A stretch of 64,000 nt of DNA from Microbacterium enclense (lineage in GTDB: Bacteria > Actinomycetota > Actinomycetes > Actinomycetales > Microbacteriaceae): assembly GCF_004022425.1 (NCBI RefSeq), contig NZ_RBZY01000002.1, forward strand, positions 40,996 to 104,995, in the 5' to 3' direction. Positions 36,459-45,215 of the stretch are shown one piece after another. The position numbers were made by a program, and so were the translations under genes. Position 1 is the first letter of the stretch, and the number at the start of each line of letters is the position of its first letter. The notes below the pieces were generated by a model. That model was not told the DNA's origin, did not search any database, and saw only the letters and a list, made by a program, of their open reading frames with translations.

Positions 36459-36834
36459 CGCGCGGGCGGGCGACGAGCGCCGCGATCGCGCGCCAGCCGA
36501 CGAGGAAGAGCAGCAGGGTGATCCCCGCGACGATGATGAACGCCACGGCGATGCCCTGACCGCTCAGTGCCCGGAGGAGCATCCCGACCACGAGGGTCAC
36601 GGCCCAGACGGGCAGGCCGGTGCGCAGGGGTGCGAGCGGGCGTCGCCAGCCTATGCTCACGGCCCACCCGAGCAGCAGGCCCACGAGGAACGGCCACGCG
36701 GTGGTGGCGAGCCCCGAGCCCGCGGGACCCAGCACGTCGCCGTCGTGGGTGGCCCGCCCGATCGCGGCGAACACGACCACCAGAGCGGCATCGACGAGCA
36801 GAGCGAGGAGAACCGAGCGGCGGGACGTCACCAC
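36442..36834 (-). CDS. DUF3054 family membrane protein
   Basis: 130-residue protein with four helices. Conserved text is IGRATHDGDVLGPAGSGLATTAWPFL (in the loop between helices 1 and 2), LLGWAVSIGWRRP and RALSGQGIAVAFIIVAG. Unknown function, widespread in Actinobacteria. The start is one of two adjacent GTG codons (36834 or 36831), behind GGGGGAG. Divergent from the phosphoesterase gene by 30 bp. Confidence 0.87.
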   Translation of the reverse strand: MVTSRRSVLLALLVDAALVVVFAAIGRATHDGDVLGPAGSGLATTAWPFLVGLLLGWAVSIGWRRPLAPLRTGLPVWAVTLVVGMLLRALSGQGIAVAFIIVAGITLLLFLVGWRAIAALVARPRVSRSV

Positions 36835-36864
36835 CCCATTCTCCCCCGCGGGCAGCGTGGCCCG

Positions 36865-37368
36865 ATGACCACGCGACTGCTGCTGATCGCCGACACGCAC
36901 GTCCCGAAGCGGGCTCGACACCTTCCGGAGGCCGTGCGCCGGGCGGCATCCGAGGTCGATCTCGTCGTTCACGCCGGTGACTGGGTGACCGTCGCGGTCC
37001 TCGACGAGCTGTCCGGCCTCGCGCCGGTCCTCGGGGTGTGGGGCAACAACGACGGCGCCGACCTCCGGGCCCGGTTGCCCGAGGTGGCACGCGCGGAGGT
37101 CGAGGGGCTCCGACTCGCGGTGGTGCACGAAACGGGGGCCGCGGCGGGTCGAGAGGGCCGGATGGATGCCGCCTTCCCCGACGTCGACCTGTTGATCTTC
37201 GGCCACAGCCACATTCCGTGGGACACGACGACCGCGGCCGGGATGCGGCTGCTGAATCCCGGCTCGCCGACGGACCGACGCCGTCAGCCGGTGTGCACCA
37301 TGATGATGCTCACGCTGGCTGACGGCGCCGTTCCCGAGGCGACCCTCGTCGAGGTCGCGCGCGGCTGA
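36865..37368 (+). CDS. MJ0936/YfcE-family metallophosphoesterase
   Basis: 167-residue calcineurin-like phosphodiesterase. The metal-site motifs are in order: ADTHVP (about 9-14), HAGDW (about 36), GNNDG (about 60), HETG (about 88), FGHSHIP (about 112) and NPGSPTDRR near 131. Substrate unknown; small phosphodiesters are typical for the family. The ATG has no clear RBS. Its stop lies 3 bp from the desaturase stop on the other strand. Confidence 0.92.
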   Translation: MTTRLLLIADTHVPKRARHLPEAVRRAASEVDLVVHAGDWVTVAVLDELSGLAPVLGVWGNNDGADLRARLPEVARAEVEGLRLAVVHETGAAAGREGRMDAAFPDVDLLIFGHSHIPWDTTTAAGMRLLNPGSPTDRRRQPVCTMMMLTLADGAVPEATLVEVARG

Positions 37369-37371
37369 TGC

Positions 37372-38523
37372 TCAGACGCGACGAGCGGCCGACGTCATCG
37401 GGCACTCGAACGGGTCGCGCGCGGCGAGTCCGACGCGGTTGAGGTAGGCGATGACGATGCCGTACGACTGCAGAAGCGTCGTCTCGACGTAGGGAACGTT
37501 GAGCGTCTCGCAGTGCTCGCGGACGATCTCGCGAGCCTTGCTGAGGTACGGCCGCGGCATGTTCGGGAACAGGTGGTGCTCGATCTGGTAGTTCAGGCCC
37601 CCCATGAGCCAGGTGGCCCACCAGCCGCCCGAGATGTTGCGGGAGGTGCGGACCTGCTTGCTGAAGAAGTCCAGCTTCGCGCCCGGGGCGATGACGGCCA
37701 TGCCCTTGTGGTTCGGGGCGAACGACGCGCCCATGTAGACGCCGAACACGGCCAGCTGCACGCCGAGGAAGGCGAACGCCATCCCGATCGGGAGGAACAC
37801 GAACACGGGGGCGACGAAGATCGCGAAGCGGAGGGCGAGGAGCCCCAGCTCGGTCCAGCGTCCCTTGACCTCGCCGCGCGAGAGCAGGTGACGGAACGCG
37901 AGCGCGTGGAGGTTCAAGCCCTCGAGCGTCAGCAGCGGGAAGAACAACCAGCCCTGGCGAAGAGTGATCCAGCGACGCAGGCCCCGCGCGGTGGCGGCAT
38001 CCTCGTCGAGGAACGAGATCGTGTCGATCTCGATGTCAGGGTCTTTGCCCACGCGGTTCGGGTTGGCGTGGTGACGCGTGTGCTTCGTCGCCCACCAGGA
38101 CTGGCTCATGCCGACGATGCCGTTGCCGATCCACAGCGCCAGGCGGTCGTTGGCCCGCCCGGAGGCGAAGATCTGCCGGTGGTTGGCCTCGTGGGCGAGG
38201 AAGGCGACCTGGGTGAACAGGATGCCGAACGCGGCGGCGATCAAGAGCTGGAACCAGCTGTCGCCGAGCAGGACGAACCCGGTGATCGCACCGCCGAAGC
38301 CGAGGACGATGGCGGTGCCGACGAGGGCGTAGAAGACTCGAGTGCGAACGAGGAGTCCGCTCTCGCGAACGACCTGGGACAGCTCTGTGTAGGCCTTCGC
38401 GATCGGGGGGAATTCGGTGGTGCCGGCGTACGTCTGACGAACGGGGCCGAGACGGGACTCGACGATGGTGGAGGCGATGAAGATGCTCCTCGAAGTGATG
38501 ACCGTAGTCGGGAGCCAGAGCAG
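37372..38523 (-). CDS. Fatty acid desaturase with non-canonical start
   Basis: Membrane di-iron acyl-lipid/acyl-CoA desaturase. The three His boxes are LAHEANH, HTRHHAN and QIEHHLFPN. The conserved frame stays open upstream of the TTG at 38244 through IFIASTIVESRLGPVRQTY and a helix near FVLLGDSWFQLL, so the real protein is about 375-383 residues, yet no ATG, GTG or TTG lies in that stretch. Candidates are CTG at 38523 (used here), ATC at 38499 before ITSRSIFIAS, or ATC at 38478 with GAGGAG 7 nt upstream. A point mutation or sequencing error at the start is also possible. Confidence 0.8.
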   Translation of the reverse strand: MLWLPTTVITSRSIFIASTIVESRLGPVRQTYAGTTEFPPIAKAYTELSQVVRESGLLVRTRVFYALVGTAIVLGFGGAITGFVLLGDSWFQLLIAAAFGILFTQVAFLAHEANHRQIFASGRANDRLALWIGNGIVGMSQSWWATKHTRHHANPNRVGKDPDIEIDTISFLDEDAATARGLRRWITLRQGWLFFPLLTLEGLNLHALAFRHLLSRGEVKGRWTELGLLALRFAIFVAPVFVFLPIGMAFAFLGVQLAVFGVYMGASFAPNHKGMAVIAPGAKLDFFSKQVRTSRNISGGWWATWLMGGLNYQIEHHLFPNMPRPYLSKAREIVREHCETLNVPYVETTLLQSYGIVIAYLNRVGLAARDPFECPMTSAARRV

Positions 38524-38662
38524 TCGCCCGGGCTGAGGCTCACACTACGGGGGTGTCCATAAGGCCGTCGGTATACGACCCCATGCACGGCACACTCACC
38601 GGAAGTCGACACCTTTCGGACATGCCTTCATCGTTCGGCGGATACCGCATTGCGCGAACGAC

Positions 38663-38700
38663 GAAGGCCGGGGCGTCGCCGTAGCGACACTCCCGGCCTC
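38663..38700 (-). terminator. Terminator of the cold-shock gene
   Basis: Long hairpin with GGCCGGG/CCCGGCC lower stem and an upper GCGA/TCGC stem closed by a C(TACG)G tetraloop, 17 nt after the csp stop. Confidence 0.75.
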
Positions 38701-38717
38701 CGTTGAGGAGCGTGAGC

Positions 38718-38921
38718 TCAGAGGGGACGAATGTTCGCCGCCTGCATGCCCTTGGGGCCCTGCTCGGCGTCGAATTCGACCTTCTGTGCTTCCTGCAGCT
38801 CCTTGAAGCCATTGCCCTGGATCGCGCTGAAGTGCGCGAACAGGTCGGCCGAGCCGTCGTCGGGTGCGATGAACCCGTAGCCCTTCTCGGAGTTGAACCA
38901 TTTCACGGTGCCAGTGGCCAT
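38718..38921 (-). CDS. Cold-shock protein (CspA family)
   Basis: 67-residue single cold-shock domain that binds single-stranded RNA and DNA as a chaperone. RNP1 is KGYGFI (about 16-21) and the RNP2 region is DLFAHFSAI (about 30-38). Ends in [13 protein letters not shown], as usual for actinobacterial CspA. The ATG at 38921 has AAAGGAAG at a good distance. A long upstream region of about 600 nt precedes it, part of which is coding-like and in the same frame (see the separate entry). Confidence 0.95.
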   Translation of the reverse strand: MATGTVKWFNSEKGYGFIAPDDGSADLFAHFSAIQGNGFKELQEAQKVEFDAEQGPKGMQAANIRPL

Positions 38922-39221
38922 CGTGTTCTTCCTTTTTCTTTTCGGGCCGCAGTTGCGACCGTGGGTGCCGCTCCGACGCATGCGGAGCGGACGGGGACGC
39001 CGCGCGACCGGGAGGGTCGTGCGAACGCGGTGGGCATCGACGGCGGCGCGGGCCGCGTCGACGGAGTCGTGGATGCCGAGGTCTTCGCCGCGCGCACCCT
39101 GGGCCTCGAAGCCCAGGGGAACGGCGCCGACGAAACCGGCGTACGCGAAGTCGGCCGTCGCGACGAAGACGTCGAGATCGGCCTGGCGCCACGACAGGGG
39201 CAGGGGGAGAAGAGCAGACAC
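38718..39221 (-). other. Coding-like ORF in frame with and upstream of csp
   Basis: From a GTG at 39221 (with GGAAAG 5 nt upstream) a frame without stop runs through the csp gene, giving 167 residues. The first about 65 residues ([46 protein letters not shown]) show strong third-position C/G and amino-acid use like a real small domain. A basic 35-residue tail then reaches the csp start. It is either an N-terminally extended second isoform or a separate gene whose stop was lost. The remaining 39222-39518 shows nothing clear beyond promoter space. Confidence 0.4.
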
Positions 39222-39518
39222 GCGAACTTTCCGCGGCCGCCGGGCGACCAGATGGTCGCTCCCGCGCAGACCGCGCGGAGATGAGGAGGGAAGTGCATCG
39301 ATGACGGCTCGGTGCCGTGCGCCCGGCATCTCAGCGATGAGGCGGACGTCGATGAAGCAGGTCCCAGAACGAATACTCCACGGTAGCACGGATGGACCTG
39401 TATGCACACGGGGCACATCGAAAGCGCCGCGTGAGAGCAGACACCCGGCGAGACGTCAACGCCTGGTCCGTGTCCGCTCGAGCGGATGGGCTGGGTGTCC
39501 ACCGAAAGAGGAGGACCC

Positions 39519-40007
39519 ATGTCAGATACCGTGTCCGAGCTCGACAAGCTCAACGAACTGCTCCCGAAGTTCCGCTTCGCCATGGTGACCACGCGGGCGG
39601 CGGAGGGCGATCTGCACGCGCACCCGCTCACCGTGCAGGAGACCGAATCCGACGGCGACCTGTGGTTCATCGTCGGGACGCACGCCTCGGCCGTCGAACA
39701 CGTCCGGCGCGACCCGAAGGTCGGCCTGTCCTTCAGCTCCGACGGCCTGTGGCTGTCGCTCGCGGGCGAGGCGGAGGTCGTCGACGACCTGGCGAAGCTG
39801 AAGGAGCTGTGGTCCACGAGCGTCGAGGCGTGGTTCCCCGACGGCCCGGAGTCGCCCGGCGTCACGCTTCTGAAGGTGTCCGCGCTGAGCGGGGAGTACT
39901 GGGGGAGCGCCGGCGGTCGCATCGCCACGGCGGTGGCCCTGGTGGCATCCAAGGTCACCGGCGAGCGACCGCGCGGCGAGAACGAGAAGTTCGACCTCCC
40001 CGACTGA
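39519..40007 (+). CDS. General stress protein, pyridoxamine 5'-phosphate oxidase-like
   Basis: 162-residue FMN-binding split-barrel protein of the Gsp26 type. It contains FRFAMVTTRAAEGDLHAHPL (about 16-35), WFIVGTHASAVEHV and VGLSFSSDGLWLSLAGEAEVVDD, and closes with YWGSAGGR. These proteins bind flavin, but their reaction is often unknown. The ATG at 39519 has AAAGAGGAGGACC. No partner gene is adjacent. Confidence 0.88.
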   Translation: MSDTVSELDKLNELLPKFRFAMVTTRAAEGDLHAHPLTVQETESDGDLWFIVGTHASAVEHVRRDPKVGLSFSSDGLWLSLAGEAEVVDDLAKLKELWSTSVEAWFPDGPESPGVTLLKVSALSGEYWGSAGGRIATAVALVASKVTGERPRGENEKFDLPD

Positions 40008-40027
40008 TCGGGCGGGGACGCGCGGCG

Positions 40028-40159
40028 TCAGCCCCCGGACGGGTTGTCGACGGGGGCGTCGTCGTCGTCCGTGCCGTCGGGGATCTCGGGCAGGTCGGCG
40101 GTCTCGAGTTCGTCGGGCTGGTCGGCGGTGTCGGGCGTGCTCTGCGGTGTCGTGTCCAT
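40028..40159 (-). CDS. Small acidic hypothetical protein
   Basis: 43-residue product, very acidic and Pro/Thr/Asp-rich (DELETADLPEIPDGTDDDD), with no hydrophobic segment. Probably disordered. Support is codon bias and a proper ATG and stop only; homology cannot be judged by eye. It is convergent with the stress protein gene. Confidence 0.45.
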   Translation of the reverse strand: MDTTPQSTPDTADQPDELETADLPEIPDGTDDDDAPVDNPSGG

Positions 40160-40272
40160 GGCATCCACTCGATCAGCGTGCGCCGCGGAGCGCACGGCCC
40201 TTGCCACGGACGGTTCGCTGTGCTGGGCGCAAGCCCCCGTTCCCGAAGTACGCCCGCTGGCACCATGACGCC

Positions 40273-40428
40273 ATGTCACGACCCCCGCTTCGCACCAAGC
40301 CGTGCGCCTACTGCGGCAGACCCTTCTCGGACCGCAAGCGCTGGAGCGGGCGCGGCCAGTGGGATGAGGTCCTCTATTGTTCGCGCGGATGCCGAGCGAA
40401 CGCGGCGAAGCAGCGGAGACGCGCGTGA
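40273..40428 (+). CDS. DUF2256 zinc-ribbon protein
   Basis: 51-residue protein with a CPYC-type zinc ribbon: CAYCGRPFSDRKRW and YCSRGCRANA, giving four Cys. DUF2256 genes usually lie next to cryptochrome/photolyase genes, and here the stop overlaps the start of the CryB-like gene by 4 nt (GTGA). Role in DNA repair or cofactor supply is inferred from that context. Confidence 0.85.
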   Translation: MSRPPLRTKPCAYCGRPFSDRKRWSGRGQWDEVLYCSRGCRANAAKQRRRA

Positions 40429-41867
40429 AAGCGGCGCTGATCCTCGCGACGCAACAGTTCGCCGCGCATCCGGCGTTGGACGACGACGAGGTGGAGGAGT
40501 TCTTCTTCATCGAGTCCGCACCGCGCTTCGCGAAGCTGCCGTACCACCGGCACAAGATCGTGTTGCTCGTCTCGGCCATGCGGCACACCGCGGCGCGGCT
40601 CGAGGCGGAGGGGCGAACCGTGCGGCGCATCGCGCTGTCCGACGACCTCGCATTCCGGGCGGGGCTCGAGCGCCTGCTCACCGAACGTCGCGTCACCGAG
40701 CTGACGTGGATGAGCGACCCCAATCGTCCCGTCGACGAGCGCATCGCAGCGATCTGCGCCGCGCACGACGTCGAGACCGACGTGCTGCCGGACGGGCTCT
40801 TCCTCACCCCGGAGGACGAGGTCGACACCTGGTTCGCTGAGCACCCCACGCCGCTCATGGAGGACTTCTACCGCTGGCAGCGTCGGCGCACCGGCATCCT
40901 GATGGACGGGGGAAAGCCCGCGGGGCGCCGCTGGAACTTCGACGCGGACAACCGCAAGCCCCTTCCGAAGAAGGGCGTCGACATTCCCGCACTCCCGTCG
41001 GCCGAGCACGACGACATCACCGCCGCGGTCATCGCCGAGGTCGACGAGCGCTACCCCGACCACCCGGGCGCGGCGTCCGAGTTCTGGCTTCCCGTCACAC
41101 CCGAGGATGCCCGCGCCTGGCTCGAGGTCTTCGTGGCCGAGCGGCTGGCCGACTTCGGCCGGTACGAAGACGCCATGAAGGCCGGCGAACCGTTCCTCTT
41201 CCACGCCGTGATCTCGCCGATGCTCAACATCGGGCTGCTCACCGTCGACGAGGTGATCGCCGCCGTCACGCGGACCGACGCGCCGCTGGCATCCGTCGAG
41301 GGGTTCGTCCGTCAGGTGATCGGCTGGCGCGAGTACATGCGCGGGATGTACCGCGCGCACCCCAAGCTCGAGCGCGTCAACGCGCTGCACCTCGAGAAAC
41401 GCATCGAGAAGTACTGGTACAGCGGGAAACGGATGCCGTCCGACCTGCCGGTGCCGGTGCGGACGGTGCTCGACCGGGTGCACCGGTGGGGATACGCGCA
41501 CCACATCGAGCGACTCATGGTGCTCGGCAACTGGTTCCTGCTGCAGGGGTACGCCCCGCGCGAGGTCAACGCGTGGTTCCTCGCCCTGTTCGTCGACGCC
41601 TACGACTGGGTGATGGTGCCCAACGTCATGGGCATGAGCCAATACGCCGACGGTGGCTTCGTCGCGACCAAGCCGTACGTCTCGGGCGGGGCGTATCTGC
41701 AGAAGATGGGGTCGTGGTGGCCGTCGGCGCAGGACGCCAAGGACTCGGTGTTCACCGACGCCTACTGGGCGTTCCTCGAGCGGCACGAGGACGTCTTCGC
41801 CGGCAACCACCGGCTGACCCTCGCACTCGCGCAGATGCGCAAGCGGAGGGACGCCGCCGGTTCTTAG
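40425..41867 (+). CDS. Cryptochrome/photolyase family protein (CryB/FeS-BCP type)
   Basis: 480-residue flavoprotein of the CryB/PhrB class, which repairs (6-4) photoproducts. Recognisable blocks are GREYMRGMYR (in the form WREYMRGMYRAHP), GYAHHIERLMVLGNWFLL, FVDAYDWVMVPNVMGMSQYADGG and TKPYVSGGAYL. The 4Fe-4S cysteines of the class are absent: the whole protein has one Cys (about 111), and the usual CxxC...CPF stretch is replaced by SWWPSAQDAKDSVF at about 430-443. The GTG start overlaps DUF2256. Stop overlaps the convergent DUF2945 gene by 4 nt. Confidence 0.9.
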   Translation: MKAALILATQQFAAHPALDDDEVEEFFFIESAPRFAKLPYHRHKIVLLVSAMRHTAARLEAEGRTVRRIALSDDLAFRAGLERLLTERRVTELTWMSDPNRPVDERIAAICAAHDVETDVLPDGLFLTPEDEVDTWFAEHPTPLMEDFYRWQRRRTGILMDGGKPAGRRWNFDADNRKPLPKKGVDIPALPSAEHDDITAAVIAEVDERYPDHPGAASEFWLPVTPEDARAWLEVFVAERLADFGRYEDAMKAGEPFLFHAVISPMLNIGLLTVDEVIAAVTRTDAPLASVEGFVRQVIGWREYMRGMYRAHPKLERVNALHLEKRIEKYWYSGKRMPSDLPVPVRTVLDRVHRWGYAHHIERLMVLGNWFLLQGYAPREVNAWFLALFVDAYDWVMVPNVMGMSQYADGGFVATKPYVSGGAYLQKMGSWWPSAQDAKDSVFTDAYWAFLERHEDVFAGNHRLTLALAQMRKRRDAAGS

Positions 41868-42079
41868 CTCTTGAGCTTGTTCAGCGCCGAACCCTTGTGG
41901 GCCGCGCTGGAACCGGACTTCTCGGACTTGACGATGTAGGCCGGGTCGTCGTCGGACGCGGTGAACTTCTGGCCGTCATGCTGGAAGTCCTTGGTCTTCT
42001 TCTCCACGATCTCGCCCTGCGTGCGGCCCTGCGGCGTGTCCCAGCTGACGCGGTCGCCCTTCGACAGATCCTTCGACAT
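41864..42079 (-). CDS. DUF2945 (HVA1 family) protein
   Basis: 71-residue soluble protein with KGDRVSWDTPQGRTQGEIVEKK and DPAYIVKSEKSGSSAAHKGSAL, the standard HVA1/DUF2945 pattern with an SH3-like fold. Unknown function; often found near stress and repair genes. GGGACACCACATG gives the start with AAGGGA at about 42085-42090. Its stop codon overlaps that of the CryB-like gene. Confidence 0.9.
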   Translation of the reverse strand: MSKDLSKGDRVSWDTPQGRTQGEIVEKKTKDFQHDGQKFTASDDDPAYIVKSEKSGSSAAHKGSALNKLKS

Positions 42080-42252
42080 GTGGTGTCCCTTCCGTTCGGT
42101 CCCGCCATGCTCGCGAGCAGTGAGCGGACGGGACGGGGGATTGACAGCCGCTCGGACCGTACGCGTTCGAGACGGGAAGCGCAACGGCTCCTCCGTCCGC
42201 GACACGGTGCGTAGCGTCGAAAGCGTCCCCGGATCCCCACGTTTGGAGCGCT

Positions 42253-43782
42253 ATGTCCGAGCCCACCACCGCCAATAACGGATCTCCCGTCGCCAGCGAC
42301 GAGCACTCTCAGAGCGTCGGAGCAGACGGCTCCATCGCTCTGACCGACCACTACCTGATCGAGAAGCTGGCGCAGTTCAACCGCGAGCGCGTCCCCGAGC
42401 GTGTCGTGCACGCCAAGGGTGGCGGCGCGTTCGGGACGTTCCGCACCACGGGGGACGTCTCGGCCTACACCCGCGCCGCGCTGTTCCAGCCCGGGGTCGA
42501 GACCGAGATGCTGGCACGTTTCTCCTCGGTCGCCGGCGAGCAGGGCAGCCCCGACACGTGGCGCGACCCGCGGGGCTTCTCGCTGAAGTTCTACACGAGC
42601 GAGGGCAACTACGACCTCGTCGGCAACAACACCCCGGTCTTCTTCGTGAAGGACGGCATCAAGTTCCCCGACTTCATCCGTTCGCAGAAGCGTCTGCCCG
42701 GCAGCCACCTGCGTGACAACACGATGCAGTGGGACTTCTGGACGCTGTCGCCCGAGAGCGCGCACCAGGTCACGTGGCTCATGGGCGACCGTGGCATCCC
42801 GGCCTCGTGGCGGCACATGAACGGGTACGGCTCGCACACGTACCAGTGGATCAACGCCGAGGGGGAGCGGTTCTGGGTGAAGTACCACTTCCACACCGAC
42901 CAGGGGCACAAGACCCTCACGCAGGACGAAGCCGACCAGATCGCCGGGCAGGACGCCGACTTCCACATCCGCGACCTGTACGCCGCGATCGAGAGGCGCG
43001 AGTTCCCGACCTGGACCCTGAAGGTTCAGATCATGTCGTACGAGGATGCCAAGACCTATCGCTTCAACCCGTTCGACCTGACGAAGGTGTGGCCGCACAG
43101 CGACTACCCCGAGATCGAGGTCGGCACGATGAAACTCAACCGGAACCCGGGCAACTACTTTGCCGAGATCGAGCAGGCCGCGTTCGAGCCGTCGAACTTC
43201 GTCCCGGGTATCGACGGCAGCCCCGACAAGATGCTGCAGGCGCGCATCTTCAGCTACGCCGATGCCCACCGCTACCGCGTGGGCACGAACTACCAGCAGC
43301 TGCCGGTCAACAGCCCGCACACCGAGGTGCACTCGTACTCGAAGGAAGGCGCCATGCGCTACGAGTACAACCCGCCAGAGGTGCCGGTGTACGCGCCCAA
43401 CTCGGCCGGAGGGCCCGCGGCCGACCCGCGACGCGCCGGTGACGGCGGGTGGCAGAGCGACGGCGAGCTCGTCCGCTCAGCGGCGACGCTGCACCCGGAG
43501 GACGACGACTGGGGTCAGGCCGGAACGCTCGTGCGCGAGGTCATGACGGCCGAGGAGCGCGACCGGCTCGTCGAGACGATCACCGGACACGTCGGGGGCG
43601 TCACCCGCGCCGAGGTGCGTGACCGTGCCGTGCAGTACTGGAAGAACGTGGATGCCGGGATCGGGGCGCGCGTCGAGGCCGGGCTGCCGCCGCTTGCGGG
43701 ATCGACCGCCCCCGGCGAGCAGCTCAGCGAGCCCAACCCCGACGGCGACCTGGTCGGTCGGGACGTGGCCGGGCGCATCTGA
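42253..43782 (+). CDS. katA: Catalase (heme, small-subunit clade 3)
   Basis: 509-residue hydrogen peroxide dismutating enzyme. The active-site His lies in [12 protein letters not shown] (about 49-60), the Asn in the [11 protein letters not shown] segment (about 125) and the proximal heme Tyr in [14 protein letters not shown] (about 335-348). NADPH-binding residues of clade 3 seem present. Residue GGGAFG replaces the more common GAGAFG. Downstream hairpin overlaps the next gene's end. No OxyR-type regulator is adjacent. Confidence 0.95.
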   Translation: MSEPTTANNGSPVASDEHSQSVGADGSIALTDHYLIEKLAQFNRERVPERVVHAKGGGAFGTFRTTGDVSAYTRAALFQPGVETEMLARFSSVAGEQGSPDTWRDPRGFSLKFYTSEGNYDLVGNNTPVFFVKDGIKFPDFIRSQKRLPGSHLRDNTMQWDFWTLSPESAHQVTWLMGDRGIPASWRHMNGYGSHTYQWINAEGERFWVKYHFHTDQGHKTLTQDEADQIAGQDADFHIRDLYAAIERREFPTWTLKVQIMSYEDAKTYRFNPFDLTKVWPHSDYPEIEVGTMKLNRNPGNYFAEIEQAAFEPSNFVPGIDGSPDKMLQARIFSYADAHRYRVGTNYQQLPVNSPHTEVHSYSKEGAMRYEYNPPEVPVYAPNSAGGPAADPRRAGDGGWQSDGELVRSAATLHPEDDDWGQAGTLVREVMTAEERDRLVETITGHVGGVTRAEVRDRAVQYWKNVDAGIGARVEAGLPPLAGSTAPGEQLSEPNPDGDLVGRDVAGRI

Positions 43783-43792
43783 ACCGACGTCA

Positions 43793-43825
43793 GCGGGACC
43801 GTGTCACACCGCGGCACGGTCCCGC
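43793..43825. terminator. Bidirectional terminator katA / membrane protein
   Basis: 11-bp inverted repeat GCGGGACCGTG / CACGGTCCCGC with an 11-nt loop. The right arm lies inside the last codons of the convergent membrane protein gene. Confidence 0.7.
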
Positions 43826-44391
43826 CGGGTCAGACGGAAGCGGGATGCCAGCACTCCGGCGATGAGCGCTCCGAGCCCGCCGGCGACCATGTCGCCGATG
43901 GTGTCGTCGTACGTGACGAAGATGCTGTCGGTGATGAAGCGGTAGCCGAACCACTCCACCATCTCCCAGACCGCGCTGAGAGCAAGACCCGCGGTCGTGG
44001 CGACGACGATCGGCGTCCGCCGACGACCGGTGGGCGCGATCACGCGCGAGTCGTCGAGCACCACGAGCGCGACGGCGGCGAGCACCCCCGTGCATACCGC
44101 GTGAACCAGAAGATCCCAGCCCGTCCATGTGCGGTACAGGTCGATCACGTTGCTGCCCGCCGCAACGATGACGGTCAGGCAGACGGCGAGATCGAGACCG
44201 GAACGCAGGCCCAGCATCCGCGAGAGCATCACCGCCGGCAACGTCATCGACAGGACGGCGGTGTCGGTCGCGGGGAGCGTGAAGACGGAGACGAGGACGC
44301 CGACGATCGCGACCGCGCGGACGGCATCCGAGATCCACTCGAGCGCCGTGCGCGGCGGACGCTTCAGGTTCGCGTAGAGCGACGCGATCAT
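43804..44391 (-). CDS. Integral membrane protein, DUF2238/YjdF-like
   Basis: 195-residue protein with about six helices. The segment WEMVEWFGYR ... TYDDTIGDMVAGGLGAL near the C-terminus matches the conserved W-E / DDTIGD pattern of DUF2238-type membrane proteins. It begins 4 nt inside the end of the upstream endonuclease-like gene (ATGA overlap) and is the last gene of a three-gene set with a glycosyltransferase. Confidence 0.78.
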   Translation of the reverse strand: MIASLYANLKRPPRTALEWISDAVRAVAIVGVLVSVFTLPATDTAVLSMTLPAVMLSRMLGLRSGLDLAVCLTVIVAAGSNVIDLYRTWTGWDLLVHAVCTGVLAAVALVVLDDSRVIAPTGRRRTPIVVATTAGLALSAVWEMVEWFGYRFITDSIFVTYDDTIGDMVAGGLGALIAGVLASRFRLTRRDRAAV

Positions 44392-45215
44392 CGCGCCGCC
44401 GGGATGCGCACGACGGCCTGTACCGGGAGGTGGTCGGACGGCCAGCTCGTGCCCGTCGGGCGCGGGTCGATCCCCACACCCCGCACGCCGACGTCGGGCG
44501 TGGCGAGGATCGTGTCGATGCGGCGAGCGCCGATCCGCGGCTTCCGGTAGTTGTTGAACGTTCCCCACTCAGCCGTTCTCCGGACGGGCGCGTACGACCA
44601 GGTGTCGACGAGGCCGCCGTCCGCGAACATGGCGGCGAGCTCCTCGGACCGGACGGGTGCGTTGACGTCGGCCGTGAAGAGGAGCGGCAGATCCTGCGCA
44701 GCGACGAGGTCGGCGAGCCACTGCGCGGAGCGGCGGCGGGCCTTGCGGGAGAACGCGTCGAAGTGGCTGTTGACGAAGACGAACGGCGCCGACGTCGCCG
44801 TGTCGAGGAATCGGGCGATGACCGCGATACGGGGGATCGTGTTCCCCCAGCCGGTCGACCCATCGACGTCGGGCGTGTCCGAGAGAGCGACCTGGGTCCA
44901 ATCGAGCAGCTCGAGTCGGTCGCGGTCATAGAAGATCGGCGTTCCTTCGCCGTCGCGGTCCCGCCCGCGGCCGTGGCCGATGCGGCCGTAGGAGGTGCCG
45001 AGCGACTGCTGCACCCACCGGGCCTGATCCGGCCGGGCCTCCTGCGACCCGAGGAGGTGCGGTGTGTTGGCGCCGAGGAAGACGCGGAGGCGCTCCTTCC
45101 GCAGTCCCCACCGGTCCTCCGGCGGCCATGTGAGTCGCTCGAATCGGCGCCGGACGTTGAAGCTCATGACGTGGAGGTCGGGTGCCTCGACGTTCGGGAA
45201 CAGAACCGCACCCAT
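44388..45215 (-). CDS. Endonuclease/exonuclease/phosphatase family protein
   Basis: 275-residue EEP-fold phosphoesterase. Motifs are MSFNVRRR (about 17), GSQEARPDQ with the metal-binding Glu near 58, NSHFDAFS near 149, TADVNAP near 183, RRIDTILA near 231 and the catalytic SDHLPVQAV near 259. No signal peptide is evident. Substrate may be a nucleic acid or a phospholipid headgroup. Start and stop overlap both neighbours, so it is the middle gene of a coupled operon. Confidence 0.88.
   Translation of the reverse strand: MGAVLFPNVEAPDLHVMSFNVRRRFERLTWPPEDRWGLRKERLRVFLGANTPHLLGSQEARPDQARWVQQSLGTSYGRIGHGRGRDRDGEGTPIFYDRDRLELLDWTQVALSDTPDVDGSTGWGNTIPRIAVIARFLDTATSAPFVFVNSHFDAFSRKARRRSAQWLADLVAAQDLPLLFTADVNAPVRSEELAAMFADGGLVDTWSYAPVRRTAEWGTFNNYRKPRIGARRIDTILATPDVGVRGVGIDPRPTGTSWPSDHLPVQAVVRIPAAR

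Noticed and set aside
37372..38244. Desaturase starting at the TTG at 38244
   Set aside because: It would cut off an in-frame, plausible N-terminal region including a membrane helix; a longer product is favoured although the start is non-canonical.
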